Shown here in pieces: positions 26,511 through 38,418 of a DNA stretch of 64,000 nt. Positions within the stretch are counted from its first letter, which is position 1. Each line of letters begins with the position of its first letter. The stretch comes from Sparassis latifolia (Eukaryota > Basidiomycota > Agaricomycetes > Polyporales > Sparassidaceae), in the NCBI GenBank assembly GCA_018466975.1, contig CM031554.1, positions 868,001-932,000 on the forward strand, written 5' to 3'. Position numbers and translations under genes: made by a program. The notes under the pieces are model-generated. The model made no database searches, had not been told where the DNA came from, and worked only from the letters and a program-made list of their open reading frames with translations.

Positions 26511-28417
26511 ATGCGCTCGTACATGCGCCTGCCCCGCACGCTCCTTTGCCTTCTTCAGGCTTTCCTTGTTGTCGCCCAGCCTCCACAACTCACCCTCAAC
26601 CACGGCGTCTACAACTTCTCTTCCTCCACTCTCCCCAACCCACCCACCTTCAAGCTCCCCGTCTCCAACCCGCTCTACCTCTCAGTTGCACTATGCTCTG
26701 CGCAAACCACACTACCTCGATTGTTCGTCACTAATGACAGCACCGCCTCCCAGCCAGGTCCCGCGGAACTCGGCCAGGCGAATGTGTACGAGATCCCGCT
26801 GGAGGACGGCTTGGGTGTATGGTCCGGCCCCATGAATGTTCAGGGCGTGCTGGCGATATATAACGCCAGCCAGTCGTTGTCCTTCGAGATTGGACTTTCG
26901 AATGCCGGTGAGCAACCCCTTGCCTGTTCACTTCAGCCCGAACTTGGACCAAGAATACGTACGATCGAGCAACCACTCAGACACTGCAGTCTCATGTAAC
27001 TGATACATTGCTCACGATCCGCGACGTTCGTGCAGCTTCGTACCCTCGGGATGGTATATCGCTTTAATGGGGATCGTCCTCCTAACGGATACTCAGCTTC
27101 ACTAAGAGTGCATTACTGCAGCTTCTGTCGCGACGAGAATGCTCTAATGCACATGGTGTGGGAGCTCCGAAACATCCCAGGTTTCAGCAGTGACCGAGCG
27201 AGCGTGGAGCTGTTTGTTTGAGTCGATCCGTTCTAAATAAGCGCTGCCGGTCCCCACCAGTGCATCTGGCGCGACCACGCGCACTCTTCCGTCACTCTCA
27301 CCCATTCGTGACCTGACTGACAATACATGTACAGGGCCAATACACCAGATACTAGACGAGCTACCTTTACTTGGGGATACCACTTCCAATCAGGTTTTGC
27401 TCTTCTCGCCGCCATTCTCACCACCAGAAATATCCGCCCCGACCTACCCCAATTACACACTCCCTGCTGCCAACCTCACTTTCCCTCCCGCTCCCCCTTC
27501 TCCCTCCAACTATTCCGTGTTCGTCACCCTGACTTCGACGACTCCACTGCCTCTGACTACATGCGCCTTGAACGTGGCGCAGGTCGAGGGCTCGCTCTAC
27601 GAGTCCCCGTCGTCCGTCTCGAGCCAAGGGCTCTGGTTGCGTGATACCGATGGTTGGCGATGGCAGTGGCTCGTCAACGGGCTACTCCCGCAGAAGAACT
27701 ACACCGCATACGCGATCCTGAACGACGCCAGAGTGAGCGGGCCAATCAATTTTGTCACCAAATCCGGTACGTCTTCCCGCCCTTCATCCACCGCCCGCAC
27801 TGACGGCCTCCACAGCCTCCTTCTCGTGCCCGCTCGTGCACTCGCTCCCGTTCTGCCCAGCGGTCGCGTACGCGGCGCCGTTGCCAGACCTCACGAACAA
27901 CCCTGCGCTCGGCGCGACGGCGGGTGATCTCCCCGACTCGCTGACGGGCCCGCTGCTGAGCGGGCTCGCGAATTTCACAGTGATGCTGACGACGCTCGCG
28001 TGCGGGCGTGACAAGTACAGCCAGCTGGTGACGTGCGCGGACTGCCAGACGGCATACCGCGCGTGGCTCTGCCTGGTCTCGTTCCCGCGCTGCGGCGAGT
28101 ACCCCTCCTCGACGGGCCCGGGCATGAGCGCTCAGCCCGCGCTGCAGCCCGTGGCGCCGTCCGCGACCCCGCGCAACCCGAGCCTGGCGCCGTTCGCGGA
28201 GAGCTACGATGCGGTGCTGCCGTGTCTTGAGGCATGCAACGCGGTGGACCGCGCATGCCCGCCGTTCCTCGGGTTCCGGTGCCCCGTCCCGCAGTTCACG
28301 GCCGGGGATAGCTATGGTGTGGGCTTCATCGACAGCGGAGCGCAGGGCGTCATGGGCGGCGGGTCGACGGGCGCTGCGGCGGACCGCTGGGGAAATGTGT
28401 GGTGCAACATGCCCTGA
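26511..28417 (+). CDS. MID1: MID1/Ehs1-type subunit of the high-affinity Ca2+ influx channel
   Basis: MID1 is the secreted or membrane-attached regulatory partner of the CCH1 calcium channel at the plasma membrane. The ATG at 26511 (or 26523) precedes a clear signal peptide, LPRTLLCLLQAFLVVAQ. Many Asn-X-Ser/Thr sequons follow, as usual. Diagnostic blocks are PIHQILDELPLLGDTTSNQ, LFSPPFSPP, and the Cys-rich C-terminus. The latter contains CPLVHSLPFCPAVAYA, SQLVTCADCQTAYRAWLCLV, FPRCGEYP, CLEACNAVDRACPPFLGFRC and the final WGNVWCNMP. A 427-nt intron (26908-27334) is unusually long for this genome; the second one near 27768-27813 is ordinary. Length is about 480 residues. Confidence 0.85.
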
Positions 28418-29388
28418 GGAGGGGACGAGGGCTGCGCGCGGCGCCGGTGATGGGACGATGTAATCTTCATTTGTGGATCTATGTGTTGTGCATTGCTATG
28501 CGCTGTGTTCCATACCCGCCAGTAACCTCATTATCTGCATATACCTGGAAGACGACAGACTGGAGCCGTCAGCGTCGGGGCATTACCTCCCGTTTCTCCA
28601 GCGTGTCCCGACTTTTCCTCAGGTCTCTTACAGCTGAATTCAAAACGATAGACGCATTCCTATGAATTTTGCTTCAAGATCTTTGTTTGTGGCGCAGCGA
28701 AATAGTATGTGGACAAATAAACCTAAGCCGAAAGCGGTTCAACCGTGTCGGGTGGCGATTCTTGGCGCAACATCCGGGTGTGGGTGTCGGGTCTGTTTGG
28801 TCCACGCTATTTGCTGCGCCACAAACAAATATTCTGAAGCAGCATTTTAATATTTGTGAAAGTGCGTCTATGATCAATTTAGCTGCCAGTCTGTATCACG
28901 TGGTACGCGTTGGATTCAGCCTCCATCGATGTCGCAAGAAATAGGTAACGCGCTTCCTGAGCACTCGAAACCACTCACGCGCCATCCTCGGGTACTTGAA
29001 GCGATCCACCAGGGGGTCATACGCGATCCAAGAGGGCAGACGACCGCCGAAGAAGATGTGTGCTTGTGCTAGGTAAGACAGCTCGATTCCTTCCGTCGGC
29101 TTCACCGCACACGGCCGTCTCTTCATGGAAGGTGCTGTTCCAAGTTGGCCGGCTTGGGCCGTGGGAGCGACGACATATTGCTGTTTCAATCCTGATTGTA
29201 CCTAGGTTCAAGAATCTGATACGGACGTCGCTTTGCGAGCCGAGACTCAACCTTATCGTACACGCCCCGCAGCAGCCTGCTGGTGCTCCCTCAAGCTGCG
29301 CTCCCAGCAGTATCCGAGTGGTTATCGTCCTCGTCGCCGCAGATTACTCGCCGACTTTTGAAACCTCCGATCGCTATCAGGGCACACA
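28418..29388. other. MID1-RdRP intergenic region
   Basis: About 970 nt with no convincing gene. A minus-strand open frame of 97 codons (28896-29189) has no recognised features. The region carries the inverted repeat described separately and the presumed RdRP promoter. Confidence 0.5.
28671..28841. repeat. Foldback/MITE-like inverted repeat
   Basis: Two arms of about 40-45 nt are inverted copies of each other: 28671-28715 and about 28798-28841. The best-conserved core is TTTGTTTGTGGCGCAGC on the left and its exact complement on the right. The arms continue with few mismatches on both sides. The roughly 80-nt loop is unrelated sequence. A target duplication was not identified, so it may be a MITE remnant or a simple foldback. 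The transcript would form a long hairpin. Confidence 0.7.
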
Positions 29389-32300
29389 ATGGAGATTTTC
29401 ATGCGTGGTATCGCCTTTGCGACGTCACAGCAAGATCTGAAGGTCGAATTTTCTAAAGTCCTTCACAGTCCTCCATTCCCTTCGCAACCGCTGCTGAATT
29501 TCGAAGTCGACATTTTCAAAAGAAATCCTAACTGGCGAGGAAAATGCGGCATACTCGCTCTGCCTACGGAAGAAGCTGGCAAGATCTTTCTGCGTACGTA
29601 CGGCTCGGCTGGCATCATCGTCAACCATCGGCGTATCTACTTCAAAGTCAGCACGAAGGAAATCAACCGGGCTCGAATTCAGATGCTGAATTCCAACCCG
29701 TGGCGCGATCCGCTGCAACTCCAGCAGGAGAAGGACAGGCGCATTCAGGAGTCGAAGCCATTTCCGCTTGTTCGCTATGCATTTGGTCGTTTCCTCCCAG
29801 ATGATTCGTTCTCCGCCGAAATATTTCTTCCAGGCACTGCGTCCATTTCCTGCCAGGGCATTGACCGCCGGCAAGTACGATTCGAATTTCGACCTTCGCG
29901 GGAGCCTATTCACGAGGATCTGGCGGGCCTCATGGCAATGCTCAACTTGGATAATACAAGCGTCTCTGTGTTATATACGCCTTCGAAGATCGAAGCCTTG
30001 TTCGAAAGCCGAGCAGAACATCCTCCTGTGGTTTTTTTCAAAACTAACTCACCTCCCGTGTTCTTGGCAGAATCCAGCTCCCCACTGTCTGGCGGCAGGC
30101 CACAGCGCTTACGGGGACTGATGAGAAATCAGCCCATGCCATCCGGGTGTCATAGCTTGATGCTGGTGTTTAATCCTGGCTCAGACGCGGAGGATTTCGT
30201 CCATGCCTGCCGCAGTCGTCTCCACTTGGATTACTCTCCGAAGCCTAGCATTAGCATTCGCAACAATCTCTTCTCTCCCACAATCTTGCAAGACTTGGAC
30301 AAATTCCTTTCCGATCTACAGTTCGAGCTCGCTTTCGAGGTAGAGAAGACGATCACGCGGTCTATCTTGAGCGCCCTCGAGGTCCTCGCGATGGAGCGCG
30401 AGATCGCCGACCTTCAGCGAGAGTACGGTCGTCAGGCTTCGCAGATATTCCAGGCGTTTGCATCTCTGATTGAAGAGGGAGGTACAAGCGGCAGGAAGCG
30501 ACGAAGGCATGGCAAGTCCGTTGAGCTGCCGGAGGACTACCAGGCGGTTTTAACTTCCCTGCTTCACCAAGCCATCCAGCATTTTGTCGAGGAGCAGCAA
30601 AGGCCTCGTCCCGTTTTGTCCTTGGTGCTAGTAGAGGCTACAGCGGCGGCCGCTGTATACCTTTGCTATCACCTGATATTAACGCCGACCAGGTACATTC
30701 TGGAGGGGCCTCTTCCTGACCAATCCAACAGTGTGCTCCGCCGCTTTGGGCATCACGAGTCTTTTCTACGGGTCTCATTTCAGGATGAGAATCAGACGAA
30801 ACTGCGTCGTGATACCGAGTTCTCCATCGCTGAGCTGCTCAAGATACGGTATCGTCCGATTCTGCTTCAGACTGGGTGCCGTGTTGCTGGGCGTCCGTAC
30901 GAGCTGCTCGGACACTCCATGAGTGGGTTGCGTGAGCATTCCGTGTGGTTTGTCTCCCCCTTTGTGGACAGAAACGGGCAACTGCAGAATGCCGAAAGTA
31001 TTCGGAATAGCTTGGTAAGTCACTCCCTTCCACAGGCTATGAAACATGACTGGACTCAAAAGCTGTTTACAGGGAGACTTCTCTCGTAAACAGGGACAAC
31101 CCTCTCTTCTCTTGCATCAGCCTGCACGCCTAAGTGCACGATGGGCTCAGGCTTTCTCCGGCACGGATCCATCTGTTACTCTTCGCTCCGATGAAATAGA
31201 TCTAGAATTCCCTGATAAAATATCAGAAACTGGTCAACTTATGACAGATGGGTGTAGTCCTATATCTGTTGACCTGGCTGGTCTCATCTGGAGGTCTATG
31301 CAGAAAGGCAAGAGGAGACCGGCCAAGTTGCAGGATGTCCCATCTGCCTTTCAGTTTCGTCTTGGTGGAGCCAAAGGCGTCGTCGTACAGGACCCATCTA
31401 TTCCTGGAAGACACCTCCGCCTTCGGCCATCCCAGATCAAGTTCGATGCCCCGAATAACCTCACATTTGATGTTCAATCGACGTCTTTACGGCCGAAGGC
31501 CATGTTCCTCAATCGACCACTCATCGTTCTGATGGAGTACTGTCAGGTAGATTCCGAGCGTATAATTCAGCTGCAGGACGATGCTATCCACAGAGCGCAA
31601 TCGGTTCGTTCATCATTCAACGATGCCTCGAAGGTCCTCCAACAACATGGATTAGGCGCGTCATTCCATTTGCCATCCCTCTTTCGTAATGTGTCGTCCA
31701 TTTTGCGCCTTGGTATGGACGGCATAGAGGAGGGAGATCGTCGCTGGGATAATGAGCTTGTTGAGAGCGCCTTGCATTGTGCGGAGACACACATTCTCCG
31801 CGAACTCAAATATCGGGCGCACATAGAAGTCCCAGGATCTTATACCCTGCTTGGGGTGTCAGATGAATGGGGTTGCTTGAGGGAAGGAGAGATATATGCG
31901 ACAGTCCGTGACCCAAAGACTGGGAAGCTGTCGCCGATAACTGGATCGGTTGCCATCACGCGCAGTCCCCAAATTCACCCTGGTGACCTCCAAGTTGTCG
32001 AAGCAGTCATTCGCCCGGAATTGAAACACCTCACAAATGTAGTTGTGTTTTCATGCGAGTCAGTCTTTTTTCCTCATCAAAGTGATACCATGTTGATAGC
32101 TGTGTATAGGGGTCAGCGATCGCTCGCGTCGTGTCTTGGTGGTGGAGATCTGGATGGGGATGACTTTAACATCATCCTCGACGTGAGTCCCTTTTTTACC
32201 TCAATGTGGTTTGCATACCCATAAGCTCATACTCCTTAGCCGAAGCTCATCCCGCGAACGGTGAAACATCCTGGAGCGTATGAAGGTCTTCCCATCAAAA

Positions 32301-33353
32301 CAACCGCCCATGAATGTGGAATTGCCGATGTGGTGGACTTTATTTTTGACTACGTACGTGTGCAGCTTATACGGCACTGACTAACCTTCTTCACTGAACT
32401 GGTTGCATAATGCAGATCGAATCCGATCTTGTGGGTTACATCGCCATCTCCCATCTGAGATTCTCGGATCTCAAAGATCCAAGCTGCGACGAGTGTCTGC
32501 AACTCGCCAAGTTTGCCTCGCACGCTGTTGATTTCCCAAAGACAGGCACTCCGGTCAATTTTACCTCCCTCCCGAGATTTGCGAAGGACCAGCCCAAGCC
32601 TGACTTCCTCGCGAGAGAAGGCGATGATCTACAGAGCGATCGATACTATACAAGCAACAAGCTGCTTGGCATTCTCTTCCGTCGTGTTCCCGTGAAAAAA
32701 TGGTATCCAAAGCTGTGGAACGAGAACTACTCTCCGTCTGGTGGCACGGTGGTTGAGACCGCGCTTTCTAGCATTCATCTCCGCAGTCTCGGACTTCCTG
32801 CCCCCAACGAGCCATCTGAGGAGCTCCTCGAAGAGATGCGCCACCTGCTTGATGCCTACTGTGACCAACTGTTCGCCATCGCAAAAGTGCATACTATCAC
32901 CAAGAACAAGGATGCTTACGTTTCGGAGGCGGAGCTGATGAGTGGAACGATCATGGCAAACTGGTCAGACCATCGTCGGCGGAGGGACGCGGTTTCCGCC
33001 ATGAACCTGCAGGTGAGTTCAGACACTGGGTGACGGTATGAAACTCATGTCAAATTATACGCCAGACGAGTGGGCTTGTCCGAGCAGTCAGGGCGGAGTT
33101 CCGAGCAAGCGAGCTGGCTGCTGCCAACGAGGATGATTATGAAGAGGAAGATTACGAAGATTGGACCTTCCGAGAAGTGTTCGACGAGGAGGAGACCCTG
33201 ATGATGTCTGAGACCTTCAAGCGCGCTTGGGCGGCGTGGTACGTGGCCGAAGACGCTCTGGCCGAATATCCAGATGCTTTCGGCCCTCAGAGTTTTGGAC
33301 TGATCGCGTTGGGTAGGATGCTTGAGATAGTGAAAGAGTCATTGTCTATGTAG
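29389..33353 (+). CDS. Cellular RNA-dependent RNA polymerase (QDE-1/Rdp1 family)
   Basis: This enzyme makes double-stranded RNA for RNA silencing. A long first exon (29389-31014) covers the N-terminal part. Exon 2 begins at 31073 with GDFSRKQGQPSLLL. The core carries VPSAFQFRLGGAKGVV, PRSPQ/HPGD-like RSPQIHPGDLQVVEAV and, after a small intron, the catalytic loop CLGGGDLDGDDFN near 32138-32173. DLDGD is the metal-binding signature of the family. Next come the HECGIADVVDF region, YYTSNKLLGILFRR and the C-terminal helical region ending IVKESLSM. The total is about 1,150-1,200 residues with five introns, matching fungal RdRPs. No disruption was found. Promoter elements were not recognised. Confidence 0.9.
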
Positions 33354-34126
33354 GTAGTTTGGGGCAGCGTTCATCGCACTGCTGAAGTAATTCGTGTGCA
33401 TGAAGTTTTGTAACAATATCATCAGGCACTGGGTAGTATGACAGGAAATCGCCCTGTGCACCAGAGAGCTATGAGGATGTAGCAATAACGCTAGACTTGA
33501 GTCTTGCATGGCGAACAGATCGGAGTGCATCCTGATGGCGCGTAGATGAAATAGTAGCCAAAGAACTTTAAATTTCAAGTTATAGATACTAATGTCATAG
33601 TTGCAGACGCTAGACACGGATATCCCGGATCAGGAATGTAGGTGTCAATAGACGCAGCAAAGATATCATGCAGTAGTCTCCCAAAGGCAGTGTAGCTGCT
33701 CTGCTTCAACCTTCGTACCTCAGGATATCCGTATCTGACATGCGGCCCGTCAGTTAGCCGAGGGTACTACACACCTCGGCTAGCTGCCAGCGCCCACTCC
33801 CACCCACCGCCTCTCCGATTCACTGATCGGCGGCCTGAGGAACAAAGGTTGAAGCACTGCCTTTAGGAGACTAGTATCAGCTAGTCCTGCTGATGCAACG
33901 AGCTGATAAATATGGCCGCCACTGATGAGTTTGGACCTTTACTGATGAGTTTTGAATGTTGATCGCGAACGACAGACTATCCTTTGACATTCGGCATGCC
34001 ATGTTGGGCTCAGTCGGGTTGCCTTGGAGAAGATGAATTAGCTCGAGCAGAGGGTTGCTCTTCAAAGGTGTTAAATAGGTAGTATAAAGCGGCCCCATCG
34101 TTTGCCACTCGCCGATTCAACAAGCC
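33354..34126. other. Intergenic between RdRP and esterase
   Basis: No gene recognised. A short perfect 9-bp hairpin, TAGCCGAGG with its complement, lies near 33753-33783. A TGATGAGTTT motif is repeated twice near 33923-33955. Confidence 0.45.
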
Positions 34127-35576
34127 ATGTCGCGGTACAGCCATCTGTCCACCCCAGACCCCGAGTTCCGAGCACTTATTCCTCACCCACCCGACTTCTC
34201 TTTCACAGGAGATGTGAAGGTGCTACGGGAGAGGCAGAGGCAATTCCAAGCTCAGAATCGAGAGAGCCTCGCAGCTCGTCTTCCAGCAGGCAAGTTAACC
34301 GGTTAACAATTAAATGCATCGCCATGATCTGACACACTTTCTCCAAGAATCTGCATATCGTATTGAGGAGTGCAAGATTGCCGTTGAAAGCGGAGAAATT
34401 GCCCTGCGGTGTGTAATTCCGACCACGGGCGACGCTGAGAAGAGATTCCCCGTGCTCGTGTGGTTCCATGGCGGAGGTGTGCTGGTTTCTTTTTCTTACC
34501 TTTTCTATGTGGGGTTCACACTTCATATGTCCCAATTGGCAGGCTTGGTTGTAGGAGATCTGGATATGAATGACTTTTTTTTGAGAAAATTGTCCGTCGA
34601 GCATCGGCTGTCGATTGTGAACGTCGATTACAGGTGAGACCGCAGTCCACTCACATTGTTCCGTTTTACTAACTTTCGAACTGATTATACTGATCACTTA
34701 AATAATAGACTTGCACCCGAGCATGTCTACCCGATTCCATGGGACGATGCGTACGCTGCCACGAAATGGGCAAGTGGCAGTTCCGTGATGCGGATTTGCG
34801 GAAGACTAACTAACCCCTCCTCTGCACAGGTTGTGAGGAATACATCATTTCTCTCAGCGTCCCTTGCGAAAGGGTTCATTGTCGCCGGCACGTCAGCCGG
34901 AGCAAATCTTGCAGCGGCCGTTGCATGCCGGGCGCGTGATGACCCATTCTTCGCGGAAACACCCGTTACTGGCAAGGTCCTTCAAGTTCCCCCCTTGCTA
35001 CACCCTGAAGATCCGGCGGCAGAGAAGTAAGCAGCAAGTCTGCGTTGTGCTATCGTAGCGGTGTTGACCATGTTGTAGATATAGCTCTGAGTTGCTCTCC
35101 ATGGAACAAAATAAGGATGGCCCTGTTATGACGCGTGATGGAGTGTTTGCCATGACTCGTGCGTTTCGACACTTCCCCACGTTAGATTGCTCTAGCATTC
35201 TAACTGGAATATACAGGTATGGCGAAGGTCCCGTTGTCCGACTCGCACTTCTCGGTGCTACTGCAACCGTCTCACGCAGGCGTGCCGCCGGTCTATATGC
35301 AAGTGGCCGGTATGGATCCCCTGCGCGATGAGGGACTTCTGTATGCAAAGCTACTCGAACAAGCAGGCGTGGCAACCAAAGTTGATGTGTAAGTATAGCC
35401 CTCCCGAAGGCACTACCGCCAAACTGCATGTTAATTGACTGTTTTGGTACAGTTATCCGGGCGTTCCGCATGGCTTCAGCAATATGTTTCCCCAGCTTAC
35501 GATCTCCGTCAAAGCGAATAAGGATCTCAATGACGGGATCAGGTGGCTCTTGGGCATAAGCGATGCAAGTGTTTGA
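34127..35576 (+). CDS. Alpha/beta hydrolase, HSL-type esterase (abhydrolase_3)
   Basis: A carboxylesterase of the hormone-sensitive-lipase family. Short exons encode MSRYSHLSTPDPEFRAL, then IALRCVIPTT and the oxyanion-hole motif VWFHGGG. After that come VNVDYRLAPEHVYPIPWDDAY, the nucleophile elbow FIVAGTSAGANLAAAVA (GTSAG), the Asp region QVAGMDPLRDEGLLYAKLL, and the His motif YPGVPHGFSNMF, ending at a TGA (35574-35576). Length is about 330 residues. The first intron has a GC-AG border (AG|GCAAGT), shared with the broken paralogue downstream. The substrate is unknown; fungal members act on small acyl or aryl esters. No defect was seen, though one exon border near 35215 was placed by homology. 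Confidence 0.8.
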
Positions 35577-36479
35577 ATAGGACGCACTTTTGCGGCACTA
35601 CCCATGTACTAATAATTTTTGCACTGCGAATGGGCTGTAATCGTTATGGTGATAGAGTATACTTACTGTCTCACGCGCACGTCTTGTCACAACGGAATTT
35701 AGCGCCCCCAGAAGAAAACTTTCCCTGAAATAAGTATTCGATTCCGCGGGAGACTTGACTAGAAAAACAGGGCCCTGCAACCACGGAATCGAGCTTTCAA
35801 ACCAGCAGGTATGCACATGCATACTACGCACCATAGCTTGATGACGGACGTTTACCGCGATCTGCATCCACAGATCGAAATGACGATCGACGCACCGCTT
35901 CCCCGAAAAGGCATCTGTCTTTGTACTGTAGGTTTACGACCATTTCACGGGTCACAAGGACCTTTGCATGTCCGGAATCTGACACTGGATGCCTTCTCGC
36001 GGGATTTGAAGTGAATGCAAATCGTATACCGGAGGACGAAAGAATCCGTTGCGTCGGAACAGCAAGGTTTGCGGAACCGCAGCAGTGCGACGCAACCCGA
36101 CTTCTAGAGTCTGACGCTAAACGTGGGATTTGCGGAAGATCGGAGCCAACGAGTCCGCAATATGCCATGACTTCACGCGTCCGCTTTCCTACCGGATCGT
36201 TGCAAAACTGTCCGCGGACGGATCATACCCACCCCCGTCCGGATCAGTAATGGGTTTGACAATGCGGACACCAACTCGGACCTTCCTTGCGACAACGTTA
36301 GGAATGCCGTCGTGAATCGGGCCCCGACCACCTCAAAGCATGAGTAAGCTACGTGTGCTCTCTCTCTGTGTTCTAGCAACATCGAAAGCACGGCCCGAGA
36401 AGACATCAACCTGGTCTGATGGACGGCAGGGATAAAAGGATGGTTCACATCGACAGTGCTCGCTATCATCTCATTAGCC
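35577..36479. other. Intergenic between the two esterase copies
   Basis: About 900 nt in which no gene, relic or clear repeat was recognised. The last part is presumably the old promoter of the second esterase copy. Confidence 0.45.
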
Positions 36480-37050
36480 ATGTCTCAGTACAGCCATCTG
36501 TCTACCATTGACCCCGAGTTTGCGGCCATCGCTGATCAGTTGTCGCGCAACCCTCCCGTGGACGATGTGGTAGCTCGCCGGGGACCAACCAATGGTATTC
36601 TCCAAGAATATCTCAAATCTTACCTCCCCGCAGGCAAGTTCGCTCTCACACTGTATTATTATTAGTTGCATTGACATTCGCTAGAGTCAGAACTTCGTGT
36701 CGTAGACCATAAAGTCCCTGTTGAAGCTGGGGAGATCACAGTTCGAAGTCTAGTGCCGAGCGCTGCTACTAAGGGAAAGACTTTTCCTCTCCTTGTATGG
36801 TTTCACGGTGGAGGTGCGTTTGCTTCAGGCAATTGTCGCACAATTTCCCCCAACACTCAGCGTTCGCCCAGGATTCACATTCGGCGATCTCAACAACGAT
36901 GACTACCGCCTGAGGATCCTGTGCGTCAAACTTCAACTGGCTGTTGTTAACGTGGAGTACAGGTGCGAGAACTAGTCCTTGTTATTTTCCATCATTATGC
37001 TCATAAGTTGGAGAACAGGCTTGCACCTGAACATCCGTATCCCGTTCCGT

Positions 37051-38276
37051 CATCAGCAAAACCGGGAATTTTCTCCAAAGAGATTATAAAGGTGTAATTC
37101 CATGTAACTTGTGCAATTTTTTCACCAAGGAATACATTGCATTGTAATCCTGAGTCAGATTGCAGAGTTGCCAACTGGCATAATCAGTTATAAACTCTGG
37201 AAACATTTTACAGGTTATGAAGCTCATATAACTTCCTGCAAAATTTATTATGCACTTGTAGCACGTAGGCACAGACCGTCCTAAACAGACCGAAACCGAT
37301 TCATTCGGATCGGTTTCATAATTCTCAAAAGTGAGAGTATTCCAAATTATGTCAACATATTATACTGCAGTGGTACAAGACGTACAAAGTGCTCTACATT
37401 AGAACTACTTGGGCCTACTCACTGCACCAAAACCCGCGTGCCGTCGTAACACCCACTTACCGCGTAACAACACCCACGTGCCGCCATAACAAACAAGTAT
37501 TTAGGTCTACTTACCGCACCAACACCCACGTACCGCCGTAACAACCGACACTAGGAATCAACACACTTACATTTTCGCCCACAGGCATAAAACAATAGAG
37601 ATTGAAATAGAACGCACCGCGTGTCGCTCCAACCACGGGAGCCCAACCAAGCTGCGCGCAACAACAAGCCCGGTAGGACCTGTGCGATATAGTTAGCCGC
37701 GTGTAACGGCACTCACCTGGCAGGCACATTGCAGTGGCAGATGCTGCGAATTTATACGCGAGTGAGGGTGGCGAGAATTGTCGGCGGACGGTAGTCGCGA
37801 TGCATCGAGAGTTGCCTCAGACTTGCCTCAGAATTGCCTCGAAACAACTTCGGATCTTTTCACTGTGGCCTGGACAAGAGCCTTGCCTTAGTGCTTGCAT
37901 TTGGTGCGGTATCCGGGGGCCTGAATATGAAGATCAAGAGCAACTCGGAGCGAGTTCTGCGGAGAGCGCTAGTAGATGCCCAATAGGCGCTCCTTACAAC
38001 ATTGTATGTGGCGTCTAGAAGTTCTTCCGACTGTGTAACCTGGTGAGCAACGTTTGACTTGGGTTACATCGCTCGACAACTCTTTGTCGACATGTATTTT
38101 TGTTCTAACTTGTGTATCAATTTCTGTTCTATGTTATCTTCTTTATAGACCTCTACTACCTTTACTTTGATTACAAATCAGTTTAAATATTACTAGTCCT
38201 GTGTAACTTACACAACGCTTGCTACCCCGATGTAACTGGTGTAACCTTACATAAAAATTTCCCGCTTTTGCTGATG
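37051..38276 (+). mobile_element. Non-autonomous TIR DNA transposon, copy 1 (1226 bp)
   Basis: The ends are imperfect inverted repeats: left CATCAGCAAAACCGGGAA, right end complement CATCAGCAAAAGCGGGAA. Removing the element and one GT restores the esterase coding sequence, so the target duplication is the 2-bp GT (37049-37050 and 38277-38278). Inside are TGTAAC-rich subterminal motifs, a degenerate array of ACACCCACGTGCCGC-like units near 37435-37545 and a short TTGCCTCAGA minisatellite. No transposase frame is present. The superfamily is uncertain. Confidence 0.85.
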
Positions 38277-38418
38277 GTGGAACGACGCTTATACCGCTAC
38301 GAAATGGGCAAGTGACAAGTGCATGAGACATAAACGAAGAACTCAATGCCTGTCAAACAGGCTGCAGAGAATGCGTCGCTCCTCTCGGCGTCCCTTGACG
38401 AAGGCTTTATCGTGGCAG

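Noticed and set aside
28896..29189. 97-codon minus-strand ORF upstream of the RdRP
   Set aside because: No family features, no supporting exon structure, and it occupies the likely promoter. Not listed as a gene.
37084..37272. 62-codon frame in both transposon copies (MPTCYKCIINFAG...)
   Set aside because: Too short for a transposase, lacks DDE-type motifs, and lies in the AT-rich subterminal part.
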